DNA of 42,498 nt from Wenzhouxiangella sp. XN24 (GTDB taxonomy: Bacteria; Pseudomonadota; Gammaproteobacteria; Steroidobacterales; XN24): the NCBI RefSeq assembly GCF_011064545.1, contig NZ_JAAMFG010000024.1, forward strand, positions 1 to 42,498, read 5' to 3'. The notes below the pieces were generated by a model, which saw only the letters and a list, made by a program, of their open reading frames with translations, was not told the origin of the DNA and searched no databases. Below, in pieces: positions 1 to 8,385 of this stretch (its first letter is position 1; each line of letters starts with the position of its first letter). Both the position numbers and the translations under genes were made by a program.

Positions 1-13
1 GGTCGCCCGGCCC

Positions 14-1063
14 GTGACCGTGCCGGCGGAACCGGGCGGGCCGATCCCCGCCATCGCCGCGATCCTCGAGGCGGGCGCGCGTTCCGAACTGGACGAAGCC
101 GTCCTCCCGGAACAGCTGCAGGATTTCACCCTGCTGACGGTCGATGATCTCGAGCCGCAGCGGCGCGAGGAACTCCTCGGCCAGCTGTCCACGGTCGCGT
201 TGCCGCCACGCTCGGCACAACAGCTCATGTCGCCCGACTTCCTCGCCGACGCCGACACGCGCAAGTTCACGGAACTCGTCACCCACGAGCCCCTGCTGTC
301 GGGCAAGGTGATCGGCCGGGTCAACTCCGCGTACTACGGCTTGTCCTCGCCCATCGTCAGCGTCTCGCACGCCGTGACTTACCTGGGATTGAACGCAGTG
401 CGCAACATGGCGCTGCAGTTCACGCTCGAGCAGGCCTTTGCGAGCGACGACCCCGAGCTGCAGGCCTTCCACGCCCGCTTGTTCGACGCGGGCACGATCG
501 CGGCCGAACTGTGCGCATTGCTCGGGCCCAAGCTGGGGGTACGCGACGTCGGCGCAGCCTCCACGCAGACCGTGCTCACCTTCCTGGGCGATTTCGCGAT
601 GCCCAGCCTGTTGCCGCCGCGCGTGGCCATCGACCAGTGGCCGCTCGGCCTGCTCGATCGCACGGCCAACGAACAATTCGCGCTGGGCGCGAATGCGGCC
701 GTCATCGGCGCCCTGCTGATGGCGGAATGGGGCCTTCCCCCGGCCATCAGCGACGACGTCCGCGATATCAACCGCCTGCTGGTCACGCCCGCGGAGGGCG
801 ACACGTCACCCCGCAAGACGAGGCTGGCGCTCAGCTACACCTGTGCGCGGATCGCCGAGGGAATCGCGCTCGGCCGGATCCGGGATGCCGGGCAGATCGA
901 TCCCGCCAATGATGCGCAGGTGGAGTTCTTTCACCTGCAGAGTCACCTCGCGATCCCGCCGCTGGCCCGCCTGCCCAACCTGCTGGCGGAAACGGGGGTC
1001 CGGCTGGCCATTGCGCGGATGATCGCGGCGTCGCAACGCTCCCGGGAGAAAACCGCCTCCTGA
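14..1063 (+). CDS. HDOD-domain signalling protein (N-terminus uncertain at window edge)
   Basis: A 349-residue protein from a GTG at 14. The frame stays open to the first base, so the true start may lie outside. Residues about 60-260 look like an HDOD domain: a helical region with the typical VNSAYYG segment followed by SVSHAVTYLGLNAVRNMAL, the family's usual pattern. HDOD proteins are HD-fold relatives without the metal-binding HD pair. They usually act as scaffolds in second-messenger, motility or stress signalling. No GGDEF, EAL or receiver domain is visible. The first ~55 residues are acidic and unassigned. It converges on the gene at 1097-1843 with a 33-base gap. Domain call is firm; partner and role are unknown. 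Confidence 0.8.
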   Translation: MTVPAEPGGPIPAIAAILEAGARSELDEAVLPEQLQDFTLLTVDDLEPQRREELLGQLSTVALPPRSAQQLMSPDFLADADTRKFTELVTHEPLLSGKVIGRVNSAYYGLSSPIVSVSHAVTYLGLNAVRNMALQFTLEQAFASDDPELQAFHARLFDAGTIAAELCALLGPKLGVRDVGAASTQTVLTFLGDFAMPSLLPPRVAIDQWPLGLLDRTANEQFALGANAAVIGALLMAEWGLPPAISDDVRDINRLLVTPAEGDTSPRKTRLALSYTCARIAEGIALGRIRDAGQIDPANDAQVEFFHLQSHLAIPPLARLPNLLAETGVRLAIARMIAASQRSREKTAS

Positions 1064-1096
1064 GCGGGGGTTGTCCGGGCCACGGCCGGATCGGCT

Positions 1097-1843
1097 TCAC
1101 CAGAGCCTGCGCATCGCATACCGCAGGCCTCCACCCGCGCGACGATCGTCGAGCTGTGGAATCGCGCGGAGCCGAGCCCGCGTGGCGGCGGAACTGGCCG
1201 CCTCCCGGCAGAACACGCCCACGACATTGTGATCACGCGGCCCCTGCAGGCGGAAACCGGCGGCATAGGGCGCTCGCGCCCGCACGGTCTTGAGCTGCGC
1301 GCAGGCGCGCAACTCCCGGCCGGAAATGAAGTTCGCCGCCAGCACACCGCCCGGTGCGACGAGGCGCGACAACGCCGCGGCCCACTGGCCGTTCATCGGC
1401 ACGGCCCGCTCGGGTTCGCCGTCGCGTTGGCCGTACAGGTCGTCTACCACCAGGTCGAACGGCGGTCCGTTCCAGGCAGCCACCCAGTCGCGGGCATCCG
1501 CCTCGTACAGTTCTGCGGCGCTCGCATCGAGCCCGAAGAACTGCCGCCCGACTTCGATATGCACGGCATCGAGATCCACGCCGATGAGCGTGACGGGATC
1601 GATGAAGCGCCTGTACTGCAGCAGCGCGGTGCCGGCGCCGATGCCCAGCACCAGGATGCGCGACGGCGGCGCGGAGCGCGTGAATGCCGCGGCCAGGAAC
1701 AGGTCCCAGGCACGACCGGTCAGGCCGGTCCGCGGGTTCCACGCGGAATGGAACACCCCGTCGCTGAACAGGCGCCGGGTCGCACCGTGGCTGCGCACCT
1801 CGTAGCGCGTGCCGGCGGAATCGAGCTGCCACAATACTGCCAC
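1097..1843 (-). CDS. Spermidine-synthase-like SAM-fold protein
   Basis: 248 residues, GTG start. The Rossmann SAM-binding motif is clear (ILVLGIGAGTALLQY near residue 65), followed by the acidic end of strand 2 (LIGVDLDAVHIEVGRQFF) and DLVVDDLYG near residue 133. This resembles the catalytic half of spermidine synthases and related polyamine-synthase-like methyltransferases. It lacks the full N-terminal beta domain and has only about 50 residues before the nucleotide motif. It is therefore more likely a polyamine-synthase-like protein of unknown substrate than a true SpeE. It stands alone on the minus strand, convergent with the HDOD gene and divergent from the fusion gene at 1959. Confidence 0.75.
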   Translation of the reverse strand: MAVLWQLDSAGTRYEVRSHGATRRLFSDGVFHSAWNPRTGLTGRAWDLFLAAAFTRSAPPSRILVLGIGAGTALLQYRRFIDPVTLIGVDLDAVHIEVGRQFFGLDASAAELYEADARDWVAAWNGPPFDLVVDDLYGQRDGEPERAVPMNGQWAAALSRLVAPGGVLAANFISGRELRACAQLKTVRARAPYAAGFRLQGPRDHNVVGVFCREAASSAATRARLRAIPQLDDRRAGGGLRYAMRRLW

Positions 1844-1958
1844 GCGGCGAGCCTAGCACGGGCCCGCGCCGCCTGGTGCGAGCCGCCGGCGTAATTTTTG
1901 CCGCCTTTGCGGGGTCTCTTGCGTAAACTCATCGTTTGCGAATGGACGGGCAAAAACC

Positions 1959-4106
1959 ATGAAAATGACTGCAGCGCGCTGGCGCTGGCTTGCGGCCGCG
2001 GCGATCTTGTCGCTGCTGGTGGTCCTCTGGCTTTCGGGTGCCGGCGATGCGCTGACGCTCGAGCAACTCAAGGCGCGCCATGCGGAACTGCAGGCCTGGA
2101 CCGGCGCCCACCCGTGGGTCGCGTCCCTCGCCTATTTCGCGGGCTACGTCGTGGTGGTGGCGCTGTCGATTCCCGGCGCGGCGGTCATGACGCTGGCGGC
2201 CGGCGCACTGTTCGGCCTGCTGCACGGGACCGTGCTGGTGTCCTTCGCCAGCACCGTCGGCGCGACGCTGGCGTTCCTCGTCGCGCGCTTCCTGCTGCGC
2301 AAGCCGCTGCGCGATCGCTATGGCGAGCGTCTCAAGGCCATCGATGCCGGCATCGAGCGCGACGGACCCTTTTACCTGTTCACCTTGCGACTCGTGCCGC
2401 TGTTTCCTTTTTTCATGATCAACCTCCTGGCGGGACTCACGGCGTTGCGCACCTGGACGTTTTTCTGGGTAAGCCAGCTCGGCATGTTGCCGGGCACGCT
2501 GGTCTACGTGTATGCGGGCACCCAGCTGGCGCAGATCTCCTCGCCCGCGGACGTGTTCTCGCCGGGTCTCGTGACGGCCTTCGTGCTGATCGGCGTCATG
2601 CCGCTCTTGATGCGCTGGCTGGCGCAGTGGCTGCAGGGCCGGCGCGTCTATCGCGGCTACGACAAGCCGAAGAAGTTCGACTACAACCTCCTCGTGATCG
2701 GCGCCGGCTCCGGAGGGCTCGTCAGCGCCTACATCGCCGCAGCCGTGAAAGCGAAAGTCGCGCTGATCGAGAAACACCGCATGGGCGGCGACTGCCTGAA
2801 TACCGGCTGCGTGCCCTCCAAGGCGCTGATACGCTCGTCGAGGCTGGTCGCCGAAGCGCGTGACGCCGGGCGCTACGGCCTCGAGGACACGGAGATCGCC
2901 GTCGATTTCGGCCGGATCATGGAACGGGTGCAGGACGTGATCGCGAAGATCGAGCCGCACGATTCGGTGGAACGCTACACCGGCCTCGGCGTGGAGGTCA
3001 TCGAAGCCGAGGCCAGGCTCGTGTCGCCCTGGGAAGTGGAGGCCGGCGGCCGCCGCCTGAGTGCCCGCAGCATCGTGCTCGCGACCGGCGCACGGCCGCT
3101 GGTGCCGCCGCTCCCGGGTCTCGACGCGATCGAGTACCTGACCAGCGACACGATCTGGGGCTTGCGCGAATTGCCCGCGCGACTCGTCGTGCTCGGCGGC
3201 GGGCCGATCGGTGCGGAACTGGCGCAGAGCTTCGCGCGGCTCGGCAGCGAGGTGACGATCGTCGAGATGGCGCCGCGGCTCTTGCCGCGCGAAGACGAGG
3301 ACGCCGCCGCCGCCGTCGCCGCGCGCTTCGCAGCCGAGGGGCTGCACCTCGCCACGGGGCATCGGGCCGTGCGGGTCGAGACGGACGAGACCGGGCAGCG
3401 GCTGATCTGTGAGCGCGACGGCGAAGAGGTCGCGTTCGCCTTCGATCGCCTGCTGATCGCGCTGGGGCGGCGCGCGAATGTCGAGGGCTTCGGTCTCGAG
3501 GAACTCGGCGTCACGCTCGACGAGCGCAAGACGCTGGCCGTGGACGGCTGGCTGCGCACCAACTTCCCGAACATCTACGCCTGCGGCGACGTCGCGGGGC
3601 CGTACCAGTTCACGCACGTCGCGGCCCACCAGGCCTGGTACGCCGCCATCAACGGCCTGCTGGCGCCGTTCTGGTCGTTCCGCGCCGACTACCGCGTGAT
3701 CCCCTGGGCCACCTTCACCGAGCCCGAAGTGGCGCGGGTCGGGCTCTCGGAGGACGAGGCGCGCGCCCGGGGCATCGACTACGAAGTCACGAAATACGGC
3801 ATCGACGACCTCGACCGCGCCATCGCCGACGGCACCGACCACGGTTTCGTCAAGGTGCTGACCCGGCCCGGGAAGGACACCATCCTGGGCGCCGCGATCG
3901 TCGGCGCGGAGGCAGGCAACCTGGTCGCGGAGTTCGTCCTCGCGATGAAATACAAGCTCGGGCTGAACAAGCTGCTCGGCACGATCCATATCTATCCGAC
4001 CATGATGGAAGCCAACAAGTACGTGGCCGGCGTGTGGAAGCGCGCGCATGCGCCGCAGGGCGCGCTGCGCATGGCGCAACGGGTGTTCGCTTGGCGGCGC
4101 GGCTGA
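1959..4106 (+). CDS. TVP38/TMEM64 (VTT) membrane domain fused to FAD-dependent disulfide oxidoreductase
   Basis: 715 residues. Residues 1-~225 are hydrophobic and carry a VTT/DedA-like domain (TVP38/TMEM64 family), with SIPGAAVMTLAAGALFG near residue 70 and helices to residue ~222. A short linker leads to a complete pyridine-nucleotide-disulfide oxidoreductase: FAD dinucleotide motif GAGSGG at 248-253, redox-active pair C279/C284 in GGDCLNTGCVPSK, NAD(P) motif GGGPIGAE, second FAD motif ACGDVAGP, and a C-terminal dimerisation domain. Such proteins are often called mercuric reductase, but the terminal Cys pair of MerA is absent. The usual HPT catalytic-base position reads YPT (IHIYPTMMEA), so the His is Tyr. 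It probably moves electrons at the inner membrane; substrate unknown. The next gene overlaps its end. Confidence 0.88.
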   Translation: MKMTAARWRWLAAAAILSLLVVLWLSGAGDALTLEQLKARHAELQAWTGAHPWVASLAYFAGYVVVVALSIPGAAVMTLAAGALFGLLHGTVLVSFASTVGATLAFLVARFLLRKPLRDRYGERLKAIDAGIERDGPFYLFTLRLVPLFPFFMINLLAGLTALRTWTFFWVSQLGMLPGTLVYVYAGTQLAQISSPADVFSPGLVTAFVLIGVMPLLMRWLAQWLQGRRVYRGYDKPKKFDYNLLVIGAGSGGLVSAYIAAAVKAKVALIEKHRMGGDCLNTGCVPSKALIRSSRLVAEARDAGRYGLEDTEIAVDFGRIMERVQDVIAKIEPHDSVERYTGLGVEVIEAEARLVSPWEVEAGGRRLSARSIVLATGARPLVPPLPGLDAIEYLTSDTIWGLRELPARLVVLGGGPIGAELAQSFARLGSEVTIVEMAPRLLPREDEDAAAAVAARFAAEGLHLATGHRAVRVETDETGQRLICERDGEEVAFAFDRLLIALGRRANVEGFGLEELGVTLDERKTLAVDGWLRTNFPNIYACGDVAGPYQFTHVAAHQAWYAAINGLLAPFWSFRADYRVIPWATFTEPEVARVGLSEDEARARGIDYEVTKYGIDDLDRAIADGTDHGFVKVLTRPGKDTILGAAIVGAEAGNLVAEFVLAMKYKLGLNKLLGTIHIYPTMMEANKYVAGVWKRAHAPQGALRMAQRVFAWRRG

Positions 4107-4792
4107 AGCTGTCGATCATCATTCCCGTCGGGCCGGGCGAAACGGCCTGGCGCGGCCTGCTCGAAGACCTCGCGGACCTCGAGGACACCGCGGAGCTGAT
4201 CCTGGTGGCCGTCACCGGCGAGTCCCCGCGCGACTTTGTCCCGGCGGATCACGGCTTGCGGATCCCCGCGCACTGGCGGGAGGCGGCTCCGGGGCGGGCG
4301 CGGCAGCAGAATACGGGCGCGGCCGCCGCGCAAGGGGAAACGCTCTGGTTCCTGCATGCCGATTCACGCCTCGACGCCGCCGCCACGAACGCGGCGCTGG
4401 CGTTTTCCGGACGCGCGGCCCTCGGGTATTTCGACCTGGAGTTCGATGCGGACGGTCCCTGGCTGACGCGGCTGAACGCGCTCGGGGCGCGCCTGCGCAG
4501 TCGCTGGCTGGGCTTGCCCTTCGGCGACCAGGGCCTGTTGCTGCCGCGGCGGCTGTTCGATGCCATCGGCGGCTTCGACGAATCCCTGGACGCGGGCGAG
4601 GATCACGCCCTGGTGTGGGCCGCGCGTCGCGCAAAGATCCGCCTCGCGCCGCTGGGCGTCGCGCTCAGGACCAGCGGGCGGCGCTATGCCGAACACGGCT
4701 GGATGCGCACCACGCTGCGCCACGCGGGCCTGACCGTGACACAGGCACGTCGCTTCGCACGATCGTCGGCCGCGACGCGCGACCGGCCGTGA
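4091..4792 (+). CDS. GT-A family glycosyltransferase (TIGR04283-type)
   Basis: I chose the TTG at 4091, which overlaps the end of the preceding gene and gives 233 residues beginning MAARLKLSIIIPVG, right for a GT2 fold. A GTG at 4034 in the same frame would add 19 residues that overlap the upstream gene and do not look like the family. LSIIIPV is the first beta strand, LWFLHADSRL carries the metal/nucleotide region (HAD in place of DxD), and GDQGLLLPRRLFDAIGGFDESL is the acceptor-side motif. The family is annotated as arsenosugar biosynthesis glycosyltransferase through co-occurrence with arsS in other genomes. No arsS lies in this window, so the true acceptor is uncertain. It pairs with the glycosyltransferase gene at 4794. 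Confidence 0.8.
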   Translation: MAARLKLSIIIPVGPGETAWRGLLEDLADLEDTAELILVAVTGESPRDFVPADHGLRIPAHWREAAPGRARQQNTGAAAAQGETLWFLHADSRLDAAATNAALAFSGRAALGYFDLEFDADGPWLTRLNALGARLRSRWLGLPFGDQGLLLPRRLFDAIGGFDESLDAGEDHALVWAARRAKIRLAPLGVALRTSGRRYAEHGWMRTTLRHAGLTVTQARRFARSSAATRDRP

Positions 4793-4793
4793 C

Positions 4794-5465
4794 ATGAACG
4801 GCGGCGTCGCGATCTTCGTCAAGACCCCGGGCTTCTCTCCGGTCAAGACCCGCCTCGCTGCGAGACTGGGTCATGCCGAAGCGGCCCGCTGGCACCGGCT
4901 CGCGGCCGCCGCCGTGGCCAGCGTCGCCGCCGGCCTGCACGGCCTCACGGCGTACTGGGCGGTCGCCGAAGCCGATCCCGAGGCACACGACGCGTGGTCC
5001 GGCCTGCCTCGCCTGGCCCAGGGCGACGGCCCCCTGGGCGCGCGCATGGGCCGGGTGCACGCGGAGCTCGTCGCGCGGCACGACTATGCATTGCTGCTCG
5101 GCGCCGATACGCCGCAACTGGACGCAGCCGACCTGCGCATCGCCATGGAATGGCTGGCCGCCGAGGCCCCGCGCATGGTCATGGGGCGCGCCCGGGACGG
5201 GGGGTTCTGGATGCTGGGCGGCAACCGGCAGCCGGCAGCCGCGGCGTGGACGGAACCCCCCTGCGGATGCCACGACACGGCGGACGGCTTCCGGGAGGCG
5301 ATGGCCGCTTGCGGCGCCTGGCGCGAGCTGCCGCTGCTCACCGACGTGGATGAACTCACCGACCTGTCCGCCATGCTGGCAGAAATGGCGCGCCTCGAGC
5401 AGCCGACCCGGGCACAGCGGCAGCTGAGCGACCGGACCCGCGCAGCCCTGGCCCGCTTGGGTTAA
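4794..5465 (+). CDS. DUF2064 / TIGR04282-type glycosyltransferase
   Basis: 223 residues beginning one base after the preceding stop, so almost certainly co-translated. The N-terminal strand (VAIFVKTPGFSPVKTRLA) resembles the nucleotidyl/GT-A fold of the DUF2064 family. LLLGADTPQLD near residue 100 supplies the nucleotide-sugar metal motif, and GRARDGGFWMLGG is the conserved family block. It commonly sits beside a TIGR04283 protein, as here. Both names invoke arsenosugar synthesis, but that rests on context in other genomes. In this window the two follow the VTT-oxidoreductase fusion, suggesting a three-gene unit from 1959 to 5465. The substrate cannot be read from sequence. Confidence 0.82.
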   Translation: MNGGVAIFVKTPGFSPVKTRLAARLGHAEAARWHRLAAAAVASVAAGLHGLTAYWAVAEADPEAHDAWSGLPRLAQGDGPLGARMGRVHAELVARHDYALLLGADTPQLDAADLRIAMEWLAAEAPRMVMGRARDGGFWMLGGNRQPAAAAWTEPPCGCHDTADGFREAMAACGAWRELPLLTDVDELTDLSAMLAEMARLEQPTRAQRQLSDRTRAALARLG

Positions 5466-5519
5466 CCTTGTCGGCTGCCGCGGCCTCGGCCGCATGAGAA
5501 AAGAAAAAGGAATCTCCGG

Positions 5520-5834
5520 ATGGCGAGAACCCCGCGGAAAGCCGGCCTGGACATCGTGGTCAGGGTCACGGACAACGACGACAACCTGCGAGGCCGGTTC
5601 CTGATCTCCGCCGGCAGCCTCTACTACTTCCGCAAGAACGCCAAGGCGCCCTCGCGGCGCTATTCGTGGCGCCAGCTCATCGAGATGATCGAAGAGCAAC
5701 CGACGGCAAAGCGCACGACCCGGAAGGTTGCCGCCAAGCCTGCTGCGGCCAAGCCCGCGGGCGCGAAGCCCGCCGGCGCAAAAGCCCGGACCAACAGGTC
5801 CTCTGAAGCCAAGCCGGCCTCTCGCAAGCGCTGA
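5520..5834 (+). CDS. Small basic protein with Lys/Ala-Pro repeat tail, unknown
   Basis: 104 residues from an ATG preceded by an AAGGA ribosome-binding site at a good distance. Residues 1-~60 are a compact-looking mixed segment (GLDIVVRVTDNDDNLRGRF and SRRYSWRQLIEMIEEQ) that I do not recognise. The remainder is a low-complexity basic tail built on AKPA/AKPAGAKPAGA repeats, ending RKR. Such tails are typical of bacterial histone H1-like or nucleic-acid-associated proteins, so DNA or RNA binding is plausible but inferred. A second protein with this kind of tail is at 38632. It converges on the sensor kinase gene with a 4-base gap. Confidence 0.7.
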   Translation: MARTPRKAGLDIVVRVTDNDDNLRGRFLISAGSLYYFRKNAKAPSRRYSWRQLIEMIEEQPTAKRTTRKVAAKPAAAKPAGAKPAGAKARTNRSSEAKPASRKR

Positions 5835-5838
5835 GCGG

Positions 5839-7200
5839 TCAGGCCGCGGGCAGCGTCAGGCGCACCGCGGCGCCCCCGAGGGATGACTGCTCGACGGCGA
5901 CCTCCCCGCCGTAGGCGCGCACCAGTTCGTTGACCACCGCGAGCCCGATGCCCTGGCCGGGACGGCTCTCGTCGAGGCGGGCGCCGCGCGCCAGCGCCTC
6001 CGAGGCGCGTTCCGGATCGAGGCCCGGACCGTCGTCCTCCACGCGCAGCTCGAGCCAGCCCGGGGCGGATGCGCGGGCAAGGCAACGAACCCGGCGGCGA
6101 CCGTATTTCCAGGCGTTGTCCAGCAGGTTGCCGAGCATCTCCTGCAGGTCGCCCTGGTCGCCGCGAAAATGCAGCGTCGGCGGAATGTCGAGCTCGCACC
6201 GGAGCTCGTGGGATGCATACACCTTGTCGAGCGTGGCGGCGAGATCCACCGCCACCGGCGCCACGGCCACCGGCGCGATCCCCACGGCGTCCGCGGCACC
6301 GACCGCCCCAGCGCGGCGCAGCTGCCAACCGATGATCTCGTCCATGCGCGCCAGTGCTCCACGAACGGCATCGAGATTTTCCGGCGGGCGCTCGCCGGTC
6401 TCCGGCAGCACCGTACGGATCGCCGCCAGAGGCGTTTTCAGGCTGTGGGCCAGGTTGGCCAGGCTCTCCTGGTAGCGGCGCTGCCGTTCCCGTTCACGCC
6501 CGAGGAGCGCATTGAGATTGGTGGCCACGCCGCGCAACTCCTCCGGCCAGTCGGTCGAGAGCCGTTCCCGGCGCGCGTTTTCCATTTCGTTGATCTCGCG
6601 CTCGATCCGGCCCAGCGGCCGCATCACCCGGCGCAGCACCACGGCGAGCACGGCAAGCGTGGCGATCGCCAGGATGGCGAACCAGCCCACCAGGCCGAGC
6701 CGGAAGGCGCGTTGCTGGTCCCGCCATGGCGCCAGGCTTTGCGCCACCACGAAACGGAACGCGGCCGTGGCCCCGTCGTCGAACTCCCACTCCACGGTCA
6801 TGCTGCCCGCCGCCAGGCCCGGACCTTCCCGGCCGTCATCGGTCCAGCGCTGCCTGGCGCCCGGCGCCCCGCCGGGCGGGGCATCGAAGCCGATACCGAG
6901 CGCGGAGGGCGAACGCCAGACCGTTGCGCCACGTGCATCGCGGATCTCGGCGTAAAGCCCCGATGCAGGGGTTCGCATGCGGCCGTCGGGTGGTTCCGGG
7001 ACGTCGAGGGTGTGCGCGCCTTCCACGGGCTCGGCCACCGCGATCAGGGCCATCAGCTGGGTATCGAGCACCTCGTCCCGAGCGCGGCCGAGACTCTGGG
7101 CGAGACTCCATTCGAGCGCGATCACGGTGGCGCCGAAAAACACCGCGAGCGCGACTCCCAGGCTGAGCAGCACGCGATGTCGCAGCGATTCCCTCGCCAC
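5839..7200 (-). CDS. Sensor histidine kinase, PhoQ-like
   Basis: 453 residues, GTG start with GGGAG upstream. An N-terminal membrane helix (about 9-30) and a second (about 168-192) flank a periplasmic sensor region. A HAMP-like linker follows. The dimerisation box NLAHSLKTPLAAIR places the phospho-acceptor at His252, and HSLKTPLA is the PhoQ-type form. The ATPase domain shows NLLDNAWKYG, DDGPGLDPE and GQGIGLAVVNELV. It starts 8 bases after the response regulator stop, so the two are one operon. PhoQ-type kinases sense divalent cations, antimicrobial peptides or acid; the signal here is unknown. Confidence 0.9.
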   Translation of the reverse strand: MARESLRHRVLLSLGVALAVFFGATVIALEWSLAQSLGRARDEVLDTQLMALIAVAEPVEGAHTLDVPEPPDGRMRTPASGLYAEIRDARGATVWRSPSALGIGFDAPPGGAPGARQRWTDDGREGPGLAAGSMTVEWEFDDGATAAFRFVVAQSLAPWRDQQRAFRLGLVGWFAILAIATLAVLAVVLRRVMRPLGRIEREINEMENARRERLSTDWPEELRGVATNLNALLGRERERQRRYQESLANLAHSLKTPLAAIRTVLPETGERPPENLDAVRGALARMDEIIGWQLRRAGAVGAADAVGIAPVAVAPVAVDLAATLDKVYASHELRCELDIPPTLHFRGDQGDLQEMLGNLLDNAWKYGRRRVRCLARASAPGWLELRVEDDGPGLDPERASEALARGARLDESRPGQGIGLAVVNELVRAYGGEVAVEQSSLGGAAVRLTLPAA

Positions 7201-7207
7201 CCCGGAA

Positions 7208-7894
7208 TCAACTCCCGCCCGCGGGCGTCAGCGCGAAACGGTAACCCCGTCCGCGCAGTGTCTCGATGGGCTTGAGCGTCCCCTCGGGGTCGAGCTTGCG
7301 CCGCAGCCGGCCGACGAAGACTTCCACGGTATTGCTGTCACGGTCGAAATCCTGGTCGTACAGGCGATCGATCAGTTCGGCGCGGGAAACGACCTGGCCC
7401 GCACGCAGCACGAGATATTCCAGCAGGCGATATTCGAAACTCGTGAGTTCGACCGGCGCGCCGTGCAGTTCGACCCGCTGCGCCGCGGGTTCGAAGCGTA
7501 GCGCACCGAAATCCAGCACCGGCTGCGCCCAGCCGGCGGCACGGCGCACGAGCGCCTCCAGGCGCGCGAGCAGTTCCTCGGTATGGAAGGGCTTGACCAT
7601 GTAGTCGTCGGCCCCTGCCTTGAGGCCCGCGACCTTGTCCTGCCAGCGGTCACGCGCCGTCAGTATCAACACGGGCAGGTCCCGCCGGTCGCCCCGCAGC
7701 GCTGCGATCAGCTCCATGCCGGACATCTGCGGCAGGCCGAGATCCACCACCGCCACGTCCGGCGCGGTCTCCTCGGCGAGATAGAGCCCCTCCCGGCCGT
7801 CTGCGGCCTCATCGACCTGCCAGCCCGCCGCGCGCATGGCGGTGGCGAGGCCGTGGCGCAGGGTTTCGTCGTCCTCGACCAGCAATGCGCGCAT
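7208..7894 (-). CDS. OmpR-family response regulator, PhoP-like
   Basis: 228 residues. I chose the ATG at 7894 because MRALLVEDDETLRHGL is the canonical receiver start; the open frame upstream of it is not protein-like. The receiver has the acidic pair in VEDDE, phospho-acceptor Asp51 (VVDLGLPQMSG), the switch Thr (LILTAR) and the Lys of MVKPF. The C-terminal winged helix includes LTSFEYRLLEYL and the recognition region SNTVEVFVGRLRRKLD, ending with the beta hairpin GRGYRF. The closest recognisable type is PhoP. It sits between a PepSY gene and the PhoQ-like kinase, an arrangement common for this pair. A candidate binding repeat lies at 9064-9080. Confidence 0.92.
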   Translation of the reverse strand: MRALLVEDDETLRHGLATAMRAAGWQVDEAADGREGLYLAEETAPDVAVVDLGLPQMSGMELIAALRGDRRDLPVLILTARDRWQDKVAGLKAGADDYMVKPFHTEELLARLEALVRRAAGWAQPVLDFGALRFEPAAQRVELHGAPVELTSFEYRLLEYLVLRAGQVVSRAELIDRLYDQDFDRDSNTVEVFVGRLRRKLDPEGTLKPIETLRGRGYRFALTPAGGS

Positions 7895-7946
7895 CCCGGC
7901 TACCCCCTCGCGGTTCCGCGGCCCGCCCGCCGTGCCGCCACCCGAG

Positions 7947-8318
7947 TCATCGGACCCGACCGCTCTCGGCGTCCACTTCCCACGTGCGCACGCGGCCATC
8001 GTCGGTGATGACGCGAATGCGGTGCACGGTGCGGTCTTTCTCCCGGCGCGTCTCCGCGCGCAATACCCGGCCGCCGCTGCGTTGCTCGACCAGCCGGATG
8101 GCCTCGGAGAGGCTGACACGTTCCTGGCGCTGGGCGATGCGTTCCCGGACCCGGGGCACGTGTTCGTAGCCCTGGGCGAGCCGGGAACCGGTCTCGGCGA
8201 CGCCGGCCACGGCGGGTGTGGCTGCCGTGACGGCCAACGAAGCGGCAAGAAAAAATGCCGCCACCGCCGCCTGGAATCGGCGGAATCGGTGGCGGCCCGG
8301 GTTGGAGTCGTTTTGCAT
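7947..8318 (-). CDS. PepSY-domain periplasmic protein
   Basis: 123 residues from ATG 8318. Residues ~13-38 form a signal peptide (basic start, then FFLAASLAVTAATPAVAG). The C-terminal half is a PepSY domain: VSLSEAIRLVEQRSGGRVLRAE followed by a charged strand pair ending in TDDGRVRTWEVDAESG, the usual GxV...V(D/N)..tG pattern. PepSY proteins often accompany two-component systems and may restrain a protease or modulate signalling at the envelope. It lies 52 bases upstream of the response regulator gene on the same strand and is likely co-transcribed. A longer upstream frame exists but codes nothing plausible. Confidence 0.85.
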   Translation of the reverse strand: MQNDSNPGRHRFRRFQAAVAAFFLAASLAVTAATPAVAGVAETGSRLAQGYEHVPRVRERIAQRQERVSLSEAIRLVEQRSGGRVLRAETRREKDRTVHRIRVITDDGRVRTWEVDAESGRVR

Positions 8319-8385
8319 CAGGGGGTCTGTTCGCTCGCCTCGACAGCCACAAGGGTGGAATCCCCATGACCCGAATGCAAGCGCC

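Noticed and set aside
1929-4079. A 716-codon minus-strand open frame opposite the fusion gene
   Set aside because: Composition is His/Arg/Asp-rich with no motifs, as expected for a frame mirrored from a high-GC gene with well-recognised domains.
1959-4106. Naming the fusion protein a mercuric reductase
   Set aside because: Lacks the N-terminal metal-binding domain and the C-terminal Cys pair of MerA and has no mer genes nearby.
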